Shown: piece by piece, positions 11,831 through 22,696 of the stretch
How positions within the stretch are numbered: the stretch's first letter is position 1
Layout: every line of letters starts with the position of its first letter
DNA from: Isoetes taiwanensis
Taxonomy: Eukaryota > Streptophyta > Lycopodiopsida > Isoetales > Isoetaceae
Assembly (NCBI GenBank): GCA_021234155.1
Contig: JAJEKV010000039.1
Location: forward strand, 9,005,077 to 9,069,076
Reading direction: 5' to 3'
Length of the DNA stretch: 64,000 nucleotides
Notes under the pieces: generated by a model
What the model saw: the letters and a program-made list of their open reading frames with translations, nothing else
Database searches by the model: none
What the model was told of the DNA's origin: nothing
Position numbers and translations under genes: made by a program

Positions 11831-12976
11831 TCTTAGTGCTTGCTTCATATAAATATCTTCTTTCAATTTAGCATTCAAGAATGCTGTCCATGTGATGTAT
11901 TTCTGAATTCCAAGCATTTGTCACTGCCAATAGTACCCTCGACTAGTAAATTTTACAACTGGAGAAAATATCTCATTGTAATCCCTCCCCTTTTTATGTG
12001 AAAAACCTTGTGCCACCAATCTTGCTTTAAATCTTTTACTTCCATCAATGCTTGTCTTTATTTTGAATATCCATTTATTCCCAATTACATTTATTCCTTC
12101 AGGCTTCTTTACTACATCATATGTTTTAGTATCAGCAAAAGATCTCATTTCTTCTTCTGTGGCTTTAATCCATTCTACCTTATCAACATTTTCTAATGCC
12201 TCTTCAACATTACATGTCTTTAACATGTTTTACATGTCTTTAACATTACTATCATCATCATCATCATTGCAGGGTTCAAGTTTAAAACTAACATGTTTTT
12301 TAGTCTTTCTTGTTGCCCTTGCAGATTTTATCTTTTTCCTATCTTTATAAGAGATTTGTTCATTGAATACAACATCCCTGCTTATAACTATTTTGTTTGG
12401 GTCTGGCACAAACATTATGTAAGCTTTACTTTGTTCATCATATCCAACTAGATAACCAACCTCTGCTTTGTCATCAAGTTTTTTTCTTAATTCTTCTGGT
12501 ATATCGATGTACCCTAGGCATCCATATGACTTAAATATGCCATGATCTATATCCCTTTTGTATGACCAAATTAGCTCTGGAATATTACCTTTTAAACTCG
12601 ATGTAGGCAGCCTGTTTTGAATATAGATAGCTGCCTTGCGTGCTTCTTCCCACAAATAATTTGGCAATCCAGAGCATTTCAACATTGACCTTACTGCATT
12701 GAGCGAGGTTCTATTTTTTCTTTCAACAGTTCCATTTTGTTGTGGTGTGTATCTGCAGGTTAGTTGTCTTCTTATCCCTTTTTTCTTACAAAACAATTTG
12801 AATTGATCTGATAGGTATTCTCCTCCTCTATCTGATCTCAAGCATTTAAGTTTATGACATGTTTGCCTCTCCATTTCATTCACATACAACTTTAATTCTT
12901 CAAGTGCTTGAGATTTTCTCCTGAGACAACATCCCTTACACTTTCTGCTGTAATCATATCTATAAATGAGATGCAA
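11831..12976 (-). pseudogene. Ty1/copia integrase and 5' reverse transcriptase
   Basis: The 12976-12230 frame is the integrase core and C-terminal part: KLKCLRSDRGGEYLSDQF with a catalytic aspartate, then TPQQNGTVERKNRT with the catalytic glutamate, then LPNYLWEEARKAAIYIQNRL and GYLVGYDEQSKAY. After a short frame break the RT starts ([17 protein letters not shown], then [20 protein letters not shown] and [20 protein letters not shown]). It continues in a different frame to about 11835 (TAFLNAKLKEDIYMKQA, the usual DVKTAFLNG block). The polymerase palm with YVDD is absent, so this copy cannot reverse transcribe. Confidence 0.88.
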
Positions 12977-13910
12977 TACCTTTTTTCAGTTTTCCCTTTT
13001 ACATTTAATGGCCCACACAAATCTGTATGGACCAAGTCTAATATTTGTTCTGCCCTTTTCTTAGTTTTTTGAAATGGGAATTTGCTAATTTTCCCCATCA
13101 TGCAACCCTCACATATGCATTTCTTTTCTTCTTGAACATTACAGTTTATAAAGCCCTTTTTTGCCATGAATTTCACATTATTGTGATGTGTATGTGCAAG
13201 TCTATTATGCCATAATTCTATATCAGAAAACATTATTGCATTTATGCCATCAATGGAAGAATTTTCCATTTGAAACAGGTTCCCAACTCGGTTTGCTAAA
13301 AGCTTCAGTTTATTATTCAAAAAGATTTTACAAATTTTCTCTTTAAAGAAGATTTTGTAGCCTAGATCAACCAACTGGCATATTGAAATCAAGTTCTTAA
13401 TCAAACTGGGAACACATAAAACATTTTCAATATTTACAACATTGCCCTCAAGATCCAATAGCTCCAGCATTCCACATCCCTCAATTGATTGTAATTCACC
13501 ATTTCCAACTTGAACATGTCTTGTGTGAGCTGATGAGTGATTTTTGAGCATGTATAGAGATCTCAAAACTGATCTCTTAGCTCCACTATCAACTACGATC
13601 ACAAAATTTTTGAGGTTAGATTTTGTATCAAAATTGTGCAAAGAGCAAATATAGTTTATCTCATCATCATCAATACGATCTTCTTTATCATTAGATTCAG
13701 GCCTCTCTTGAGCTATGTGCACATCTGTTGCTCCTCCTCTTTTCTTAAAGAAATTTCCTCTTCCTCTAGATTCTCGTCTCCTGCCTCTATCCCTGCCACA
13801 AAGATCTTTTGGGCTGGGACATTTTGCTGCAACCTTACAGTTGTAACAACATATGTCACTTCCAAGCTTTGGGCAATTAGGCTTTATATGCAATTATAGC
13901 AATCATGTTT
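12892..13910 (-). pseudogene. Ty1/copia zinc knuckle, protease and integrase N-terminus
   Basis: A zinc knuckle-like stretch lies near 13870-13810 (CYNCKVAAKCP). The aspartic protease active site follows in FVIVVDSGAKRSVL (about 13600-13560), where the typical DSGA triplet is intact. Then come the GAG-pre-integrase block LWHNRLAHTHHNNVKFMAKK and the HHCC finger (CICEGCMMGK), followed by ILDLVHTDLCGPLNVKGKTE at the start of the integrase core. The frame then shifts at about 12900-12976. In an active element this piece gives Gag-Pol cleavage and the N-terminal half of the integrase. Confidence 0.87.
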
Positions 13911-14671
13911 TTTTTTTCCTTGTGCCTCCTTTTTTTCCCTACATATAATATTTCTGCAGTCTTCTCCTCTTCACTCATCATTTTATTTTGTTCGATTTTA
14001 GTTCTCACCATATTTTCTGCCTCATCTCTTCTGTTTGCAACGTCTCTAATTAGAATAGATAGCCGAGTATTTGCACTCATAGCTCTTGCAATGGAGAGTA
14101 CTAAAAATGGCTCATTTATGTTAACTCCTGCACCATCTAAATCTGCCAGAATATTATCAAACCTATTGAGAAAGGTTGACACCTCTCTTCCTCATTATAT
14201 TTCAGGTTTCTAAGTTTCTTTTATTAACACATCAATTTGTGAAGAAGCCTTATCTTCATACTGTTTCAACATATAAGACCACATCTGCCTAGCGGACTTA
14301 CCTCTCAATTTCAGTAAGATAGTTGGCCCTACTTTGCTGGTAATGATTCCCCTTGCCTCTTTCAGTTTTGTAAGGAGTGTACTTGCAGAAGTGAGACCTC
14401 CCTTCACAATTGCTGGTTCTGCAATAGGGCTACCTCCAGAAGTTGCAGATGTTGCATCTTCCACACCTCTTGCAGCAGAACTTGCTGCCACAGTACTACT
14501 GCCTGCATCTACACTAATAGCTACCACATCAATGTTATTAGGATCAACAATTTTCCATAAGTTTTCAACATCGAGGGTATGCTGGATTTGGTCCTTCCAC
14601 ACTTGGAAGCCTGATCCTCCATTGTAGACCTCAACTGCACTCAACAATCCTGCACCAAACCTTGTAGCCAT
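13877..14671 (-). pseudogene. Ty1/copia gag
   Basis: The start codon at 14671 lies 5 bases inside the primer site, as expected for the first codon of copia gag. The N-terminal part includes NGGSGFQVWKDQIQHTLDVE, close to the usual W-x-x-Q/W-x-x-x-M/L pattern, and KGKSARQMWSYMLKQYEDKA-like text (LRGKSARQMW). The second segment (14182-13877) has FLNRFDNILADLDGAGVNIN and NMVRTKIEQNKMMSEEE. The two segments are in different frames, with the break near 14200. The protein would form the particle shell. Confidence 0.8.
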
Positions 14672-14678
14672 TTTGCTG

Positions 14679-14690
14679 GCTCTAATACCA
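14679..14690 (-). other. Primer binding site, initiator tRNA-Met-like
   Basis: On the element strand the sequence is TGGTATTAGAGC. It differs by one base from the copia primer site complementary to initiator tRNA-Met (TGGTATCAGAGC). It sits two bases from the LTR end. Confidence 0.8.
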
Positions 14691-14692
14691 AA

Positions 14693-15275
14693 TGTTAAAA
14701 GTTAAGAAAAACTTAACTAAGACAATCTCACAATTGCTAGTGCAAGTCTACACCTTCCAGTTCTTATTAAACAACCATGACCCTTGCAACAATATCACTA
14801 TAGAAATATCAATTTATTGATCACTGTTCATTGCTTGGATATGAACAAACAAACTCGAGCATATTAAAATGTCGAATCAATCTCCTTTCTATTCTATTCT
14901 TTAGATAAATTATATACATGCATTTTACAGTTATTTATAGAGCCATATCTGGCCAAGCAGGCACCGATCCGCCCTCTATGGGCTTCTTGTCTCAGTCTCC
15001 TTGTTCTCAACATATTTCCAAAGTTCAAATGCAATTTGCCTCCTTATGGCACCGAAACCCTATTAGCAATTTCGAGCTAATGGATAAACATTCAATATTT
15101 ACCCTTGACTATTAACCATTAATCTTGTAGAAATATTCTAATGATTATTCACCTTCACCATTTGCTTAAGCCAAAGTTCATCATATCTTCTTAACGGTGT
15201 CTGTGTACAACTCCCTATGAGATATGTTGTTGTCAGCTTAAATATATGATGACTACTTTGTACCATAATCCAACA
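14693..15275 (-). repeat. 5' LTR of the Ty1/copia element
   Basis: The LTR is bounded on the element strand by TGTTGGATTATGG (outer end at 15275) and ...TTTTAACA (inner end at 14693), a standard TG...CA pair. It has a TATA-like stretch near 14905-14915 (TATAATTTATC on the element strand). The partner LTR is missing because the element is truncated. Confidence 0.75.
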
Positions 15276-15299
15276 TAATAGAGAAGACTTGTTCATCGT

Positions 15300-15440
15300 G
15301 ACGTTGGCTTCGTGGTAAGTTTTTGGGTTGGATGACCCCCACTAGGGTGGTTCTAACTAGGGTTCAAAACCCACTGGCTATCCAATTGATTATGGAAAAT
15401 CTCATAGACAGAGCCAAAAGTGCCTTCAAGTATATAAATG
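15300..15440 (+). mobile_element. tRNA-derived SINE
   Basis: An RNA polymerase III promoter-like pair is present. Box A is TGGCTTCGTGGTAAG at about 15305. Box B is GGTTCAAAACCC at about 15361, some 45 bases downstream as in tRNA genes. There is no cloverleaf or anticodon arm that would support a working tRNA. The 3' end is not sharply defined. Confidence 0.6.
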
Positions 15441-15785
15441 AAGTACTAAAACTTCGGAGGAGGAGGAGCATGTAATGTCATACATAAGGGGTAAGGGAAT
15501 CCTTTTGATTGTTTTTTGTTCACATTTGTCCACAATGCATTTGTCGCTAAAAGGTAAACCATCCTCCCACCCTCGTTTTTTTAATCCTGATGTGTTTACA
15601 AATCCTTTGTATATGCTGATCAACTATGCTCCTCTATGAATCTTTAAGTTGGATACTCTTTTTTTAAAGAGCTATCCCATAATTACGAAATGATACATCT
15701 TTAAGACAGATGAGCCTTTTCATAATGTGCCTACATTTTGATAAGAACGAAGTTGAATATAATGGTTCTATTGAAAATCACATGC
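15441..15785. other. No gene recognised
   Basis: AT-rich DNA with only short open frames. It lies between the SINE and the MITE. Confidence 0.5.
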
Positions 15786-15789
15786 TAAA

Positions 15790-16040
15790 GGGCAAAATTA
15801 TGCTGGTGGGTATCAAAAGCATGCGTCCGGACGCATGCTGTCAGCACTCATATAGCACCCCATATGGCAGCTTGTTTAGGGTGTTACTGGTACTAGCACA
15901 TGGTAATTAGGTAATCAATAGAAATATGTAACAGCTCCAATGAATGACAAGTGGAATACTATGATAGAATAGTACATCCAGGGTGCTGATCTAAGTGCTG
16001 GGGCCGCGTTTTTTTGATACCCACTAGCATACTTTTGCCC
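15790..16040. mobile_element. MITE, 251 bp, with TAAA target duplication
   Basis: The ends are inverted copies: GGGCAAAATTATGCTGGTGG at the left, and at the right the reverse complement GGGCAAAAGTATGCTAGTGG. The similarity runs on for about 30 bases to GGTATCAAAA. Both sides are flanked by TAAA (15786-15789 and 16041-16044). The interior has no coding capacity. The short duplication fits a TAA/TTA-type or related DNA transposon family; the superfamily is not certain. Confidence 0.75.
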
Positions 16041-16044
16041 TAAA

Positions 16045-16544
16045 GCCTTAATTATGGTAGACACAAGTCTATTTTGTGCCACTTTCCATATGAGACACAT
16101 AATTGAATTGTTAGTGTCTTTAGTTGCTTCTACTGAAGCGACCACAGAATATGATGATATTTTGCAAGTAAACTCATGTCCAAGCTAGTTCATTTTAGAT
16201 CTTCACTTTATGTACCACGTATGCCACTCTAAAATATGGTAGAAGAACTTTTTATCAAACATAAGCTTTTGGAGATGTTGCCAATAATGAGCACTAAATG
16301 TGGCAGGCATCTAATGCCAATATTGTCTAGGTGTCGAAAGTATGCACATTTATATCTAGTATTTTTCCATCTCTGTTTGCACAAGTGAACCGGTATGTCT
16401 CCCATTGTAAAATAGGGTGTTGAAAGTCAAGCAAAATAAAAGCAACCAATGTACTAAGATGAAGAGAATTGAATTGATTTTTTTACGTCCACATGACCAA
16501 ATGGTGTATAGGATCCAATACAAAAAAAAAGGGGCACTGTAAGC
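16045..16544. other. No gene recognised
   Basis: AT-rich DNA without a usable open frame or clear element termini. Confidence 0.5.
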
Positions 16545-16895
16545 CTATTATTGTACAAGATTAAAAGACCCTTGCCCCGAGAAAAGCCTTGGTAGTAATA
16601 AGTTTACTCAAAAGTAAATACGCTGGCAAATAAGAACATCAAGGTTTCTAAAGAAAGCATTTGAATTTGAATAATAAAGTGTGTTTTTTTTTTCTTCCAC
16701 GTTTCAAAGAACATAAATTGTGAAGAACGGTAATTTCATTATACCGTGGAGTGGTAAGACATGATTCAGTTATTTCCTAATCACTAGAACAAAAATAGGG
16801 TATAAATGACACGAAGGTGAAAAGAAAGAAAGAAAGAATAATTTTTATCGTCCACTGAGACCAATCGGCCTATGGGACCCAAAAGGAGCGCAGCA
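16545..16895 (-). repeat. LINE 3'-end module, interrupted copy
   Basis: Two pieces of the 3'-end module (see the copies at 18.6, 52.4, 58.8 and 63.1 kb) occur on the minus strand. The stem-loop part lies near 16545-16615 (CCGAGAAAAGCCTTGGTAGT on plus). The terminal part lies near 16850-16885 (minus reading CCGATTGGTCTCAGTGGACG) and ends in an AAAG/TTCT microsatellite at 16830. About 230 bases of unrelated DNA separate them. Confidence 0.6.
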
Positions 16896-16904
16896 AAAAT
16901 GTGC

Positions 16905-16982
16905 ACAGACCGAAGCATAAAGGCATATACATCCACAAATGACGGATAATCTGCCCTTTGTGCACATATAAAGGCATAAATA
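16905..16982. repeat. Copy 1 of a dispersed repeat
   Basis: The sequence around CACAAATGACGGATAATCTG and CCCTTTGTGCACATAT recurs at 17208-17305 in the same orientation, and at 24670-24823 in reverse. At the last position it forms the body of a MITE with terminal inverted repeats, so this is probably a partial copy. Confidence 0.65.
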
Positions 16983-17207
16983 ACATTAGTCGGAGTGGAA
17001 TAGATATGATTTACTTCTTGCCACCCATCAACTCTTAGAGCAGGTGTGAGTCAAGCACATCCATGCTTGGTCATAAGCTTTTAGAAGAGAAATCAAGCTT
17101 AGGGGAAGTTTTCCAGGGACTAGCAGTTATCGATCGGTCTTGAATCATATCTCCGACACGCGCCCTAAAAGGCTTTGCCCTACCGCAGATGCGGCATCGG
17201 CTCGAGG

Positions 17208-17305
17208 GCATATAAAGGCATATATGTCCACAAATGACGGATAATCTACCCTTTGTGCACATATCTGTCATTTATGCTGCTTCTTTTCTTTGCCATTAGA
17301 TGGTT
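17208..17305. repeat. Copy 2 of the same dispersed repeat
   Basis: Here the shared text is longer (GCATATATGTCCACAAATGA through TTTGTGCACATATCTGTCA and TCTTTGCCATTAGATG). It matches the reverse complement of 24690-24790. It is a partial MITE copy with one end recognisable. Confidence 0.65.
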
Positions 17306-18617
17306 TATACAATGTGCGGTCATTGTATCCTTAATGAATATAATATAATGAGCTCCATAAAAACATCAAGTGCCAAAGTAAGCCTAAAAACCTCATTGTA
17401 AAATTCTACTTAACGAGTGGCATTTGGCCATAAGAAATATTTTTTTCATTAACTTTTCTTACAATAATATTTCAACATGATCTAGTGTTGCTTTAATTTA
17501 TTTCTGTTGTGTATTTCGATAGATTGAAGCTGAGATTGACTACAAATTCTATATTGTGTGGCAATTTGGGGCATGCTTTGGATGGTGGTGGCATTTTTCT
17601 TTTTGTGAGGGGAAGAATTTTACTATTGGAAGTTCACATTATAATGCCAGGCTGGAGAAGAGACCCAACGCCTCTTCCTCTTCCTTCCCTTCTGAAACAT
17701 TAACTCCCCTAGATTACAGGTTCTGTTGCTTCATCAATGTTAAATATGAGTCTAAAACTCCAGGGAGTGTGAAGAAGAGGAGATCATGAGATGTATGTTA
17801 AATATGTCATTGAACTTTCTCAATCTTCCAATGGGAGGATCTTCAACAGGCCGAGATTCTGAAGTGTACTTTTCCACTAGTGTAAATTCCAGGTGGGAGG
17901 TTTTTAGCATCCAACTTCAATTAGTTAGTGCCATGTATCAACTTTTCTTTCTTTGCATAATGTGTGACGACCATCGTATTCTGTTCAACTGAATCTTCTG
18001 ATTATTTTTTTCTTTTCTTTTTGCGTGCCTGTAATCTCCCATATGAACTCTACGTTTGGAAAATGGCATTGGGCTTGAGCTAGCAAGAAAAAATAGGCTA
18101 GCACTGCCGCGCTCTCTATTTTTTCCTTGGCCAAAATCCCAAGTCCAAGCCCATTTTTCTTTCATTGACTGGCAAGATTTTGGATCAAGGCATTCCTGAC
18201 CGTTGATAGGGCATAACAGGTCGGTGCAAACTCGAGAAGGGGAGGGATTCCACCTGAAAATTTCGAGGCAACATTGCCAGCCGAGACGGTGCATCCACCG
18301 GGGCTGGGGGGGTTCCGCCTGAAAATATTAAACGTAATGAACATTTGCTTCAAATTACGTACCTGAAAAAATTTTCTGGGAGAGTTTTTGGAACGGCCAT
18401 GGCGGAACATGAACGGCTATGGCGGAGGAATGTCTAAGAACAGGGCTCTTCTCCGACATTTTCTTCACAACTCTTTTGTTCAAAGAAGGAGATGCTGCAG
18501 CGTTCGATGGAGCCATCCATTTCCAGGTTCCCAATCCGGCAAATACGAGCTTCAAGGGCTCCACTATGCTTTCCCAGGCCAAGAGTCAAGCAAAATCATG
18601 GAAAGAACGGATAATGT
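17306..18617. other. No gene recognised
   Basis: Short open frames only. No domain, splice structure or element terminus was identified. Confidence 0.45.
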
Positions 18618-18745
18618 ACAGAATAAGAATAAGAATAAGAATAAGAATGATTTTTTATCCTCCACTGAGGCCAATCGGCCTATGGGACCCATAAGAAGTG
18701 CAGCAAACTTATTACTGTCCGGGTTTTCGAGCGAAAAACCGTGGC
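18618..18745 (-). repeat. LINE 3'-end module with (AATAAG)n tail
   Basis: On the minus strand this copy carries the stem-loop segment (GGTTTTTCGCTCGAAAACCC), the conserved terminal segment (TCCCATAGGCCGATTGGCCT, then AGTGGAGGATAA) and a hexameric tail of TTCTTA units at 18618-18648. It is a truncated retroinsertion of the same family as at 58.8 and 63.1 kb. Confidence 0.75.
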
Positions 18746-19929
18746 AGTAATAAGAATGTTGTCAAACTGTACAAGTATACATCATCATGAAATAAATGTA
18801 TATATACATGTCAAGTGAGCGAAAATGAGAAGATCATGCCATGTGAACAACTACGAAAGGATTTGGGAGCTTCAAACCATTCACTGTAACACTAAGATTT
18901 GGTTCTGACCCATTACTAGCCCTTACTTGAACCAAACTACGAGAAAAGTTGCTCAAGGCATGAAAAGCAGGAGCTGGAAGAGATTTCTAAAGTCTGGATG
19001 CTTGATCCAAGTCCGGCAGGCACCATTATCTGCAAAATACATTCTCCAGTAAGTAGAGCTTAACTAGTGCAAAAGATAACTCCACAGCAGCGCCGCTGTA
19101 GATAGCGAGGGAGATATTGCGCGTGATAAAATAGACATAATTTTACGGTAATTTGAAGCAAACGTTTATAACGAAAAAAATATGGGGACCAAACAATAAA
19201 CCATGTGGGTGAAATTTAATAAAATTCTATACAAGTACGGGGCATATATGTATTAGGCGGGAATTCTACAAGCGGCGCCGCGAAGGACGTGTCACGGCGC
19301 CACCGGCGGCGCCGCCAAGAAGGTATTCTACCGGAACTGCGGAAGCAAGCATACTTTCTTCTTCGTCCAGCTTCTGGAACAGCTCCGGCCTGCGCCCAAA
19401 TAAAAAAATATGATCCAAGCTTTCTAGGTATTTTCCACTTTCTAGCATCTAGCACATCATCTACTCAAGCTCTTCAATCCCTGTAACACCCAAATCTTTT
19501 CCCTCCGCCTTCAAATTGCAGGATTCCGCCTTAAAAATCCCCCGTTTCTGTACCAGATTGCACAAATTCTTTCTGGGTTCATCTGTTTCCTGCTCAATCC
19601 CCTGAACGAAAATCTGCACGGATTTTTCATATTCATAGCCGTGGGGCCGCCGTAGTTGCCGATGGCGATGGCGTAACCCAGTGCTAGAATGATAAATCCA
19701 TCTCCAATTGTCTTCTGACGTACTAAATGCAAGTTTTAATATGTTCTTTGGCACTGGTTTTTGGGATTTACGATCCTTTAAATCTGGCATGGTCTGGTGT
19801 TGCGTTTGATCTTTGGCTCAAAGAATGGACGAAAATCTTCTTACCCATCTGCTACTAGATCTGTCTCTTGCTTGATTTCTTTTTGCTTTTCAAGGTTCCG
19901 GATGGTCTTATTCGATCTGAGTCTTCAAG
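18746..19929. other. Upstream region of the SPL8-like gene
   Basis: No open frame with a recognisable product was found. A GC-rich patch (CGGCGCCACCGGCGGCGCCG, about 19296-19315) stands out. The right part probably holds promoter and first 5' untranslated exon of the downstream SBP-box gene, ending at the donor-like CAAG/GTAAGG at 19929/19930. No TATA box could be assigned with confidence. Confidence 0.35.
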
Positions 19930-20436
19930 GTAAGGGTCGATTACTCCAGATTCACGGTTTTCCTCGCTGATAGATTGATCGGCAAGAAAGAGCTTAAAAG
20001 CTGGAAGCTCTAATCTGTCTGCTAGAAATTGGCGATTTTAGCAATTTAGCTCTGGTATAGCTTGCTCTTTTCAAGATTTTTGCTGTCAAGTCAAGAAAAT
20101 TTTAGAACTGGGTGGGTCTTTTGAAGCTTCTAATAAAGGTAAAATGAGTTTTGGGTTTTGCACCAGACCAAATCTGACAGAAATTCTTGTCAAGAATTGA
20201 TAGCTCCAGCGCACTGGATTGAGTAGCAGGTTTTAAAACAATAAATTACTGTTCTTTTGCGGGTTGAATGTATAAAATGAACAGGACTTTCTATTCCAGG
20301 CACAGATAGAGCTCCATTTTAAAGCTTCTGGCTAGGATCTAGTAGCTACAGATTAGAACAATGGCTTGTCTTGTCACGATCAATGATGTTTTGACACAGG
20401 TGGGCTGTTTTTTTTTTTTCTTGCTTTCTGCTGCAG
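19930..20436 (+). other. Probable intron in the 5' untranslated region
   Basis: The donor CAAG/GTAAGG at 19930 is a near-consensus splice site. The acceptor at 20436 is preceded by a long pyrimidine run (TTTTTTTTTTTTCTTGCTTTC) and ends CTGCAG. If this intron is used, an ATG at 20361 lies inside it and cannot be the start. A second donor candidate exists at about 20138. Confidence 0.5.
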
Positions 20437-20468
20437 ATTCAAGTAGCAGAAACAGAAGTCTGAATCGG

Positions 20469-22696
20469 ATGATCCCAACAGCAAATCCGGCAGGGCAGCA
20501 TGGCGCAGAATCATCAGTGACATGGGTGGCAGATCAGTACTATAATCAGCCTGTAAGAACGGAATGGGACTGGGAAAACCCAATAATTTTTGCGCAAAAT
20601 CCCACTTCCATAGCCAACCCTCTGGTAGAATCAGACCATTCTGATCAAAAACCCACTTCGATCCTTGCTCCAACTCCTCTTGCAAACATCCGGCCATATA
20701 ATCAAGCACCCAGCTATGGCGGATCAAGCTTAGCTCCGACATTTCCAGCCCAAAATGGAATTATGTACACATTTTCGTCCGGTCTGAGAAATTACGAAGA
20801 TCTACATGCGTATCACGCCCTTTCTGATGCGCATAGCTCGTTGAACTCTGGAATCCCGGGTGTAGCAGCGACAAGCAATAATCTGAATGCAGAATTCAGA
20901 TCGTATGAGCAGAGGAGGAGATTTTTGGGTATGATAGATCTGGAGAGGGGGATTGGAACGGATTTGATAAAGAGGGAGGATGTGTATTTGGGGGACGGAA
21001 GGATTGGGTTGAATCTGGGCGGCAGGACGTATTTTTCTCACGAGGATTCGATGGAGGGGAGGCTTGGAAAAAGAAACCGATTAACCGGACCGGGAGCTCA
21101 TGTTCCAAGATGCCAGGCCGAAGGATGCACTGCAGATTTGAGCAAAGCTAAGCATTACCATCGCCGGCATAAGGTCTGCGAAATCCATTCTAAAGCTCCC
21201 AATGTCTACGCCAATGGCCAGACCCAGCGTTTCTGCCAGCAATGTAGCAGGTATTTTCTTTCTTCTCCCTCTTCTTCTTGCTGGGTCTTTATTCAAATGC
21301 TGCAGCGGCATCGTCGAATCTGTCGAATTCTTTTTTAATCTGTTTTGTGTGTCGTTGAAAGTTTTTCAATTCAATCTCCTTTGTGGGTTGCTTTCTATTG
21401 CCGTGATCTTGCCCATTTGGTAGTTTCTCGATGTGAAATGCAACACTAAAATGCAAAATATTCTTCCTTAGCAGAACTAGTAGCTTCTACGTGATCATCT
21501 GAATTCAGATCGGCACCATCGCCTGAAGCTCCATGGGTTCTTAATTTTGTGCCGAATTCTCTTTGATTCTTGTGTTTACAAAATTTTCCACCACCATGCA
21601 GACCAGACTGGTAGCCTAAGATATTTGCAGAAAATTTTTGAGGAGATTTACTGGTGTAATTCTTTTGGTGGATTGGCAGATTTCATCCTTTATCCGAGTT
21701 CGACGATACAAAACGAAGCTGCAGAAAAAGGCTGGCAGATCACAACCGAAGACGACGGAAACCTCAGCCCAACACAGTTTCCGTTTCTATAACAATGCCG
21801 GATCCTCTAGCATTCAAATCCGAAGCCCAGAGCTCGATTAATCATTCCTCCGGTGAGATTTCCTCGGAAAAATTCATAAGATTTGACCCACAATTTGGGC
21901 CTTTGTGTTGGGCACAAAGAATTTCTTCCCGTTTGTACGAAATTTTTTGCGATCCCACAAAAAAACTCTTCTGTTTTCTGCAAGCTTACGAAGATTCTGG
22001 TTAACCCACAAAAACAATCCTCTGATTTTTGCAGCTATGGCGGATAATAGACCCGCATTGCTGAAGAATAATAGCAACTCGACGGAAGCGGGAGGATCAA
22101 ACCCTAAAATGGATTCCGACCACCATACTCAGGGATCAAGGTCGGAAGAAAAGGAAGAATCGAGCAGATCAATTGTGGTAGCTTCTTCCGCTGCAGATTC
22201 AGAGCTTTTATCTTCAGTTCCAAGATCGGCATCGCCCAGCAAACGAAGATTTTCTTCCATAGATCCTGCAGCTGTGTATCAGCAATTTCTCCAGGGCCCA
22301 GGCCAGACTAAATTATCCCTTTCCTCTTCTTCCACCCATCAGGGCGAGAATTCTGCTAATTGGCTCAAATCCGGCAGCCCATCTCGAAGCTTTGATGCAT
22401 CTGGGTCGGAGAAATTTGGCGATTCTAGATCTTGCTCCAGATCTACCCGATTCTTGGGAGAATCAGGCAAAGGGTTGCTTAAAATCCATTCGCCCAGGCA
22501 TAATTCGTCCTCAGATTGGATGGTTTCGCCTGTTTCTGGCTCCAAAGACCATGATCCGACGGATCAGCACCGTCAAATGGTCGCTTTTCTGGAAAATCCG
22601 GTTCGATCTGGTGGCAATAATCAGGCCAGAAATTCTGCTTCTTCTGTGCACATGGATCACTCGTCTATGTATGAATCTAGCAGCAGTCTGCTGTAG
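20469..22696 (+). CDS. SPL8-like: SBP-box (SQUAMOSA promoter-binding-like) transcription factor, SPL8 type
   Basis: Three exons (20469-21250, 21680-21852, 22035-22696) join in frame to 538 residues. The SBP DNA-binding domain spans about residues 215-288. It has both zinc sites: [18 protein letters not shown] and FCQQCSR, then [14 protein letters not shown]. It ends in the basic nuclear localisation run [12 protein letters not shown]. The first intron splits the domain after QQCSR, the position conserved in plant SPL genes. [11 protein letters not shown] and [12 protein letters not shown] match the SPL8 subgroup best. SBP factors bind GTAC-core sites in the nucleus and control reproductive and phase-change development. 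No miR156 target-like ALSLLS stretch was seen, as expected for SPL8 types. An in-frame ATG at 20361 would add 36 residues, but a strong splice acceptor at 20436 argues against it. At 538 residues it is longer than the roughly 330 of Arabidopsis SPL8. The exons look intact. Confidence 0.93.

Larger units (their letters stand above)
11831..15275 (-). mobile_element. Ty1/copia LTR retrotransposon, truncated in RT
   Basis: On the minus strand the order is LTR (15275-14693), primer binding site, gag, zinc knuckle, protease, integrase, and the beginning of the reverse transcriptase. Integrase before RT is diagnostic of Ty1/copia. The element stops at about 11831 inside the RT, where the LINE 3' tail begins, so RT palm, RNase H and the 3' LTR are missing. 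The LINE either inserted here or marks a deletion junction. Confidence 0.88.

Noticed and set aside
15300-15440. Functional tRNA gene
   Set aside because: Box A and box B are present, but no acceptor stem or anticodon arm pairs. A SINE fits better.
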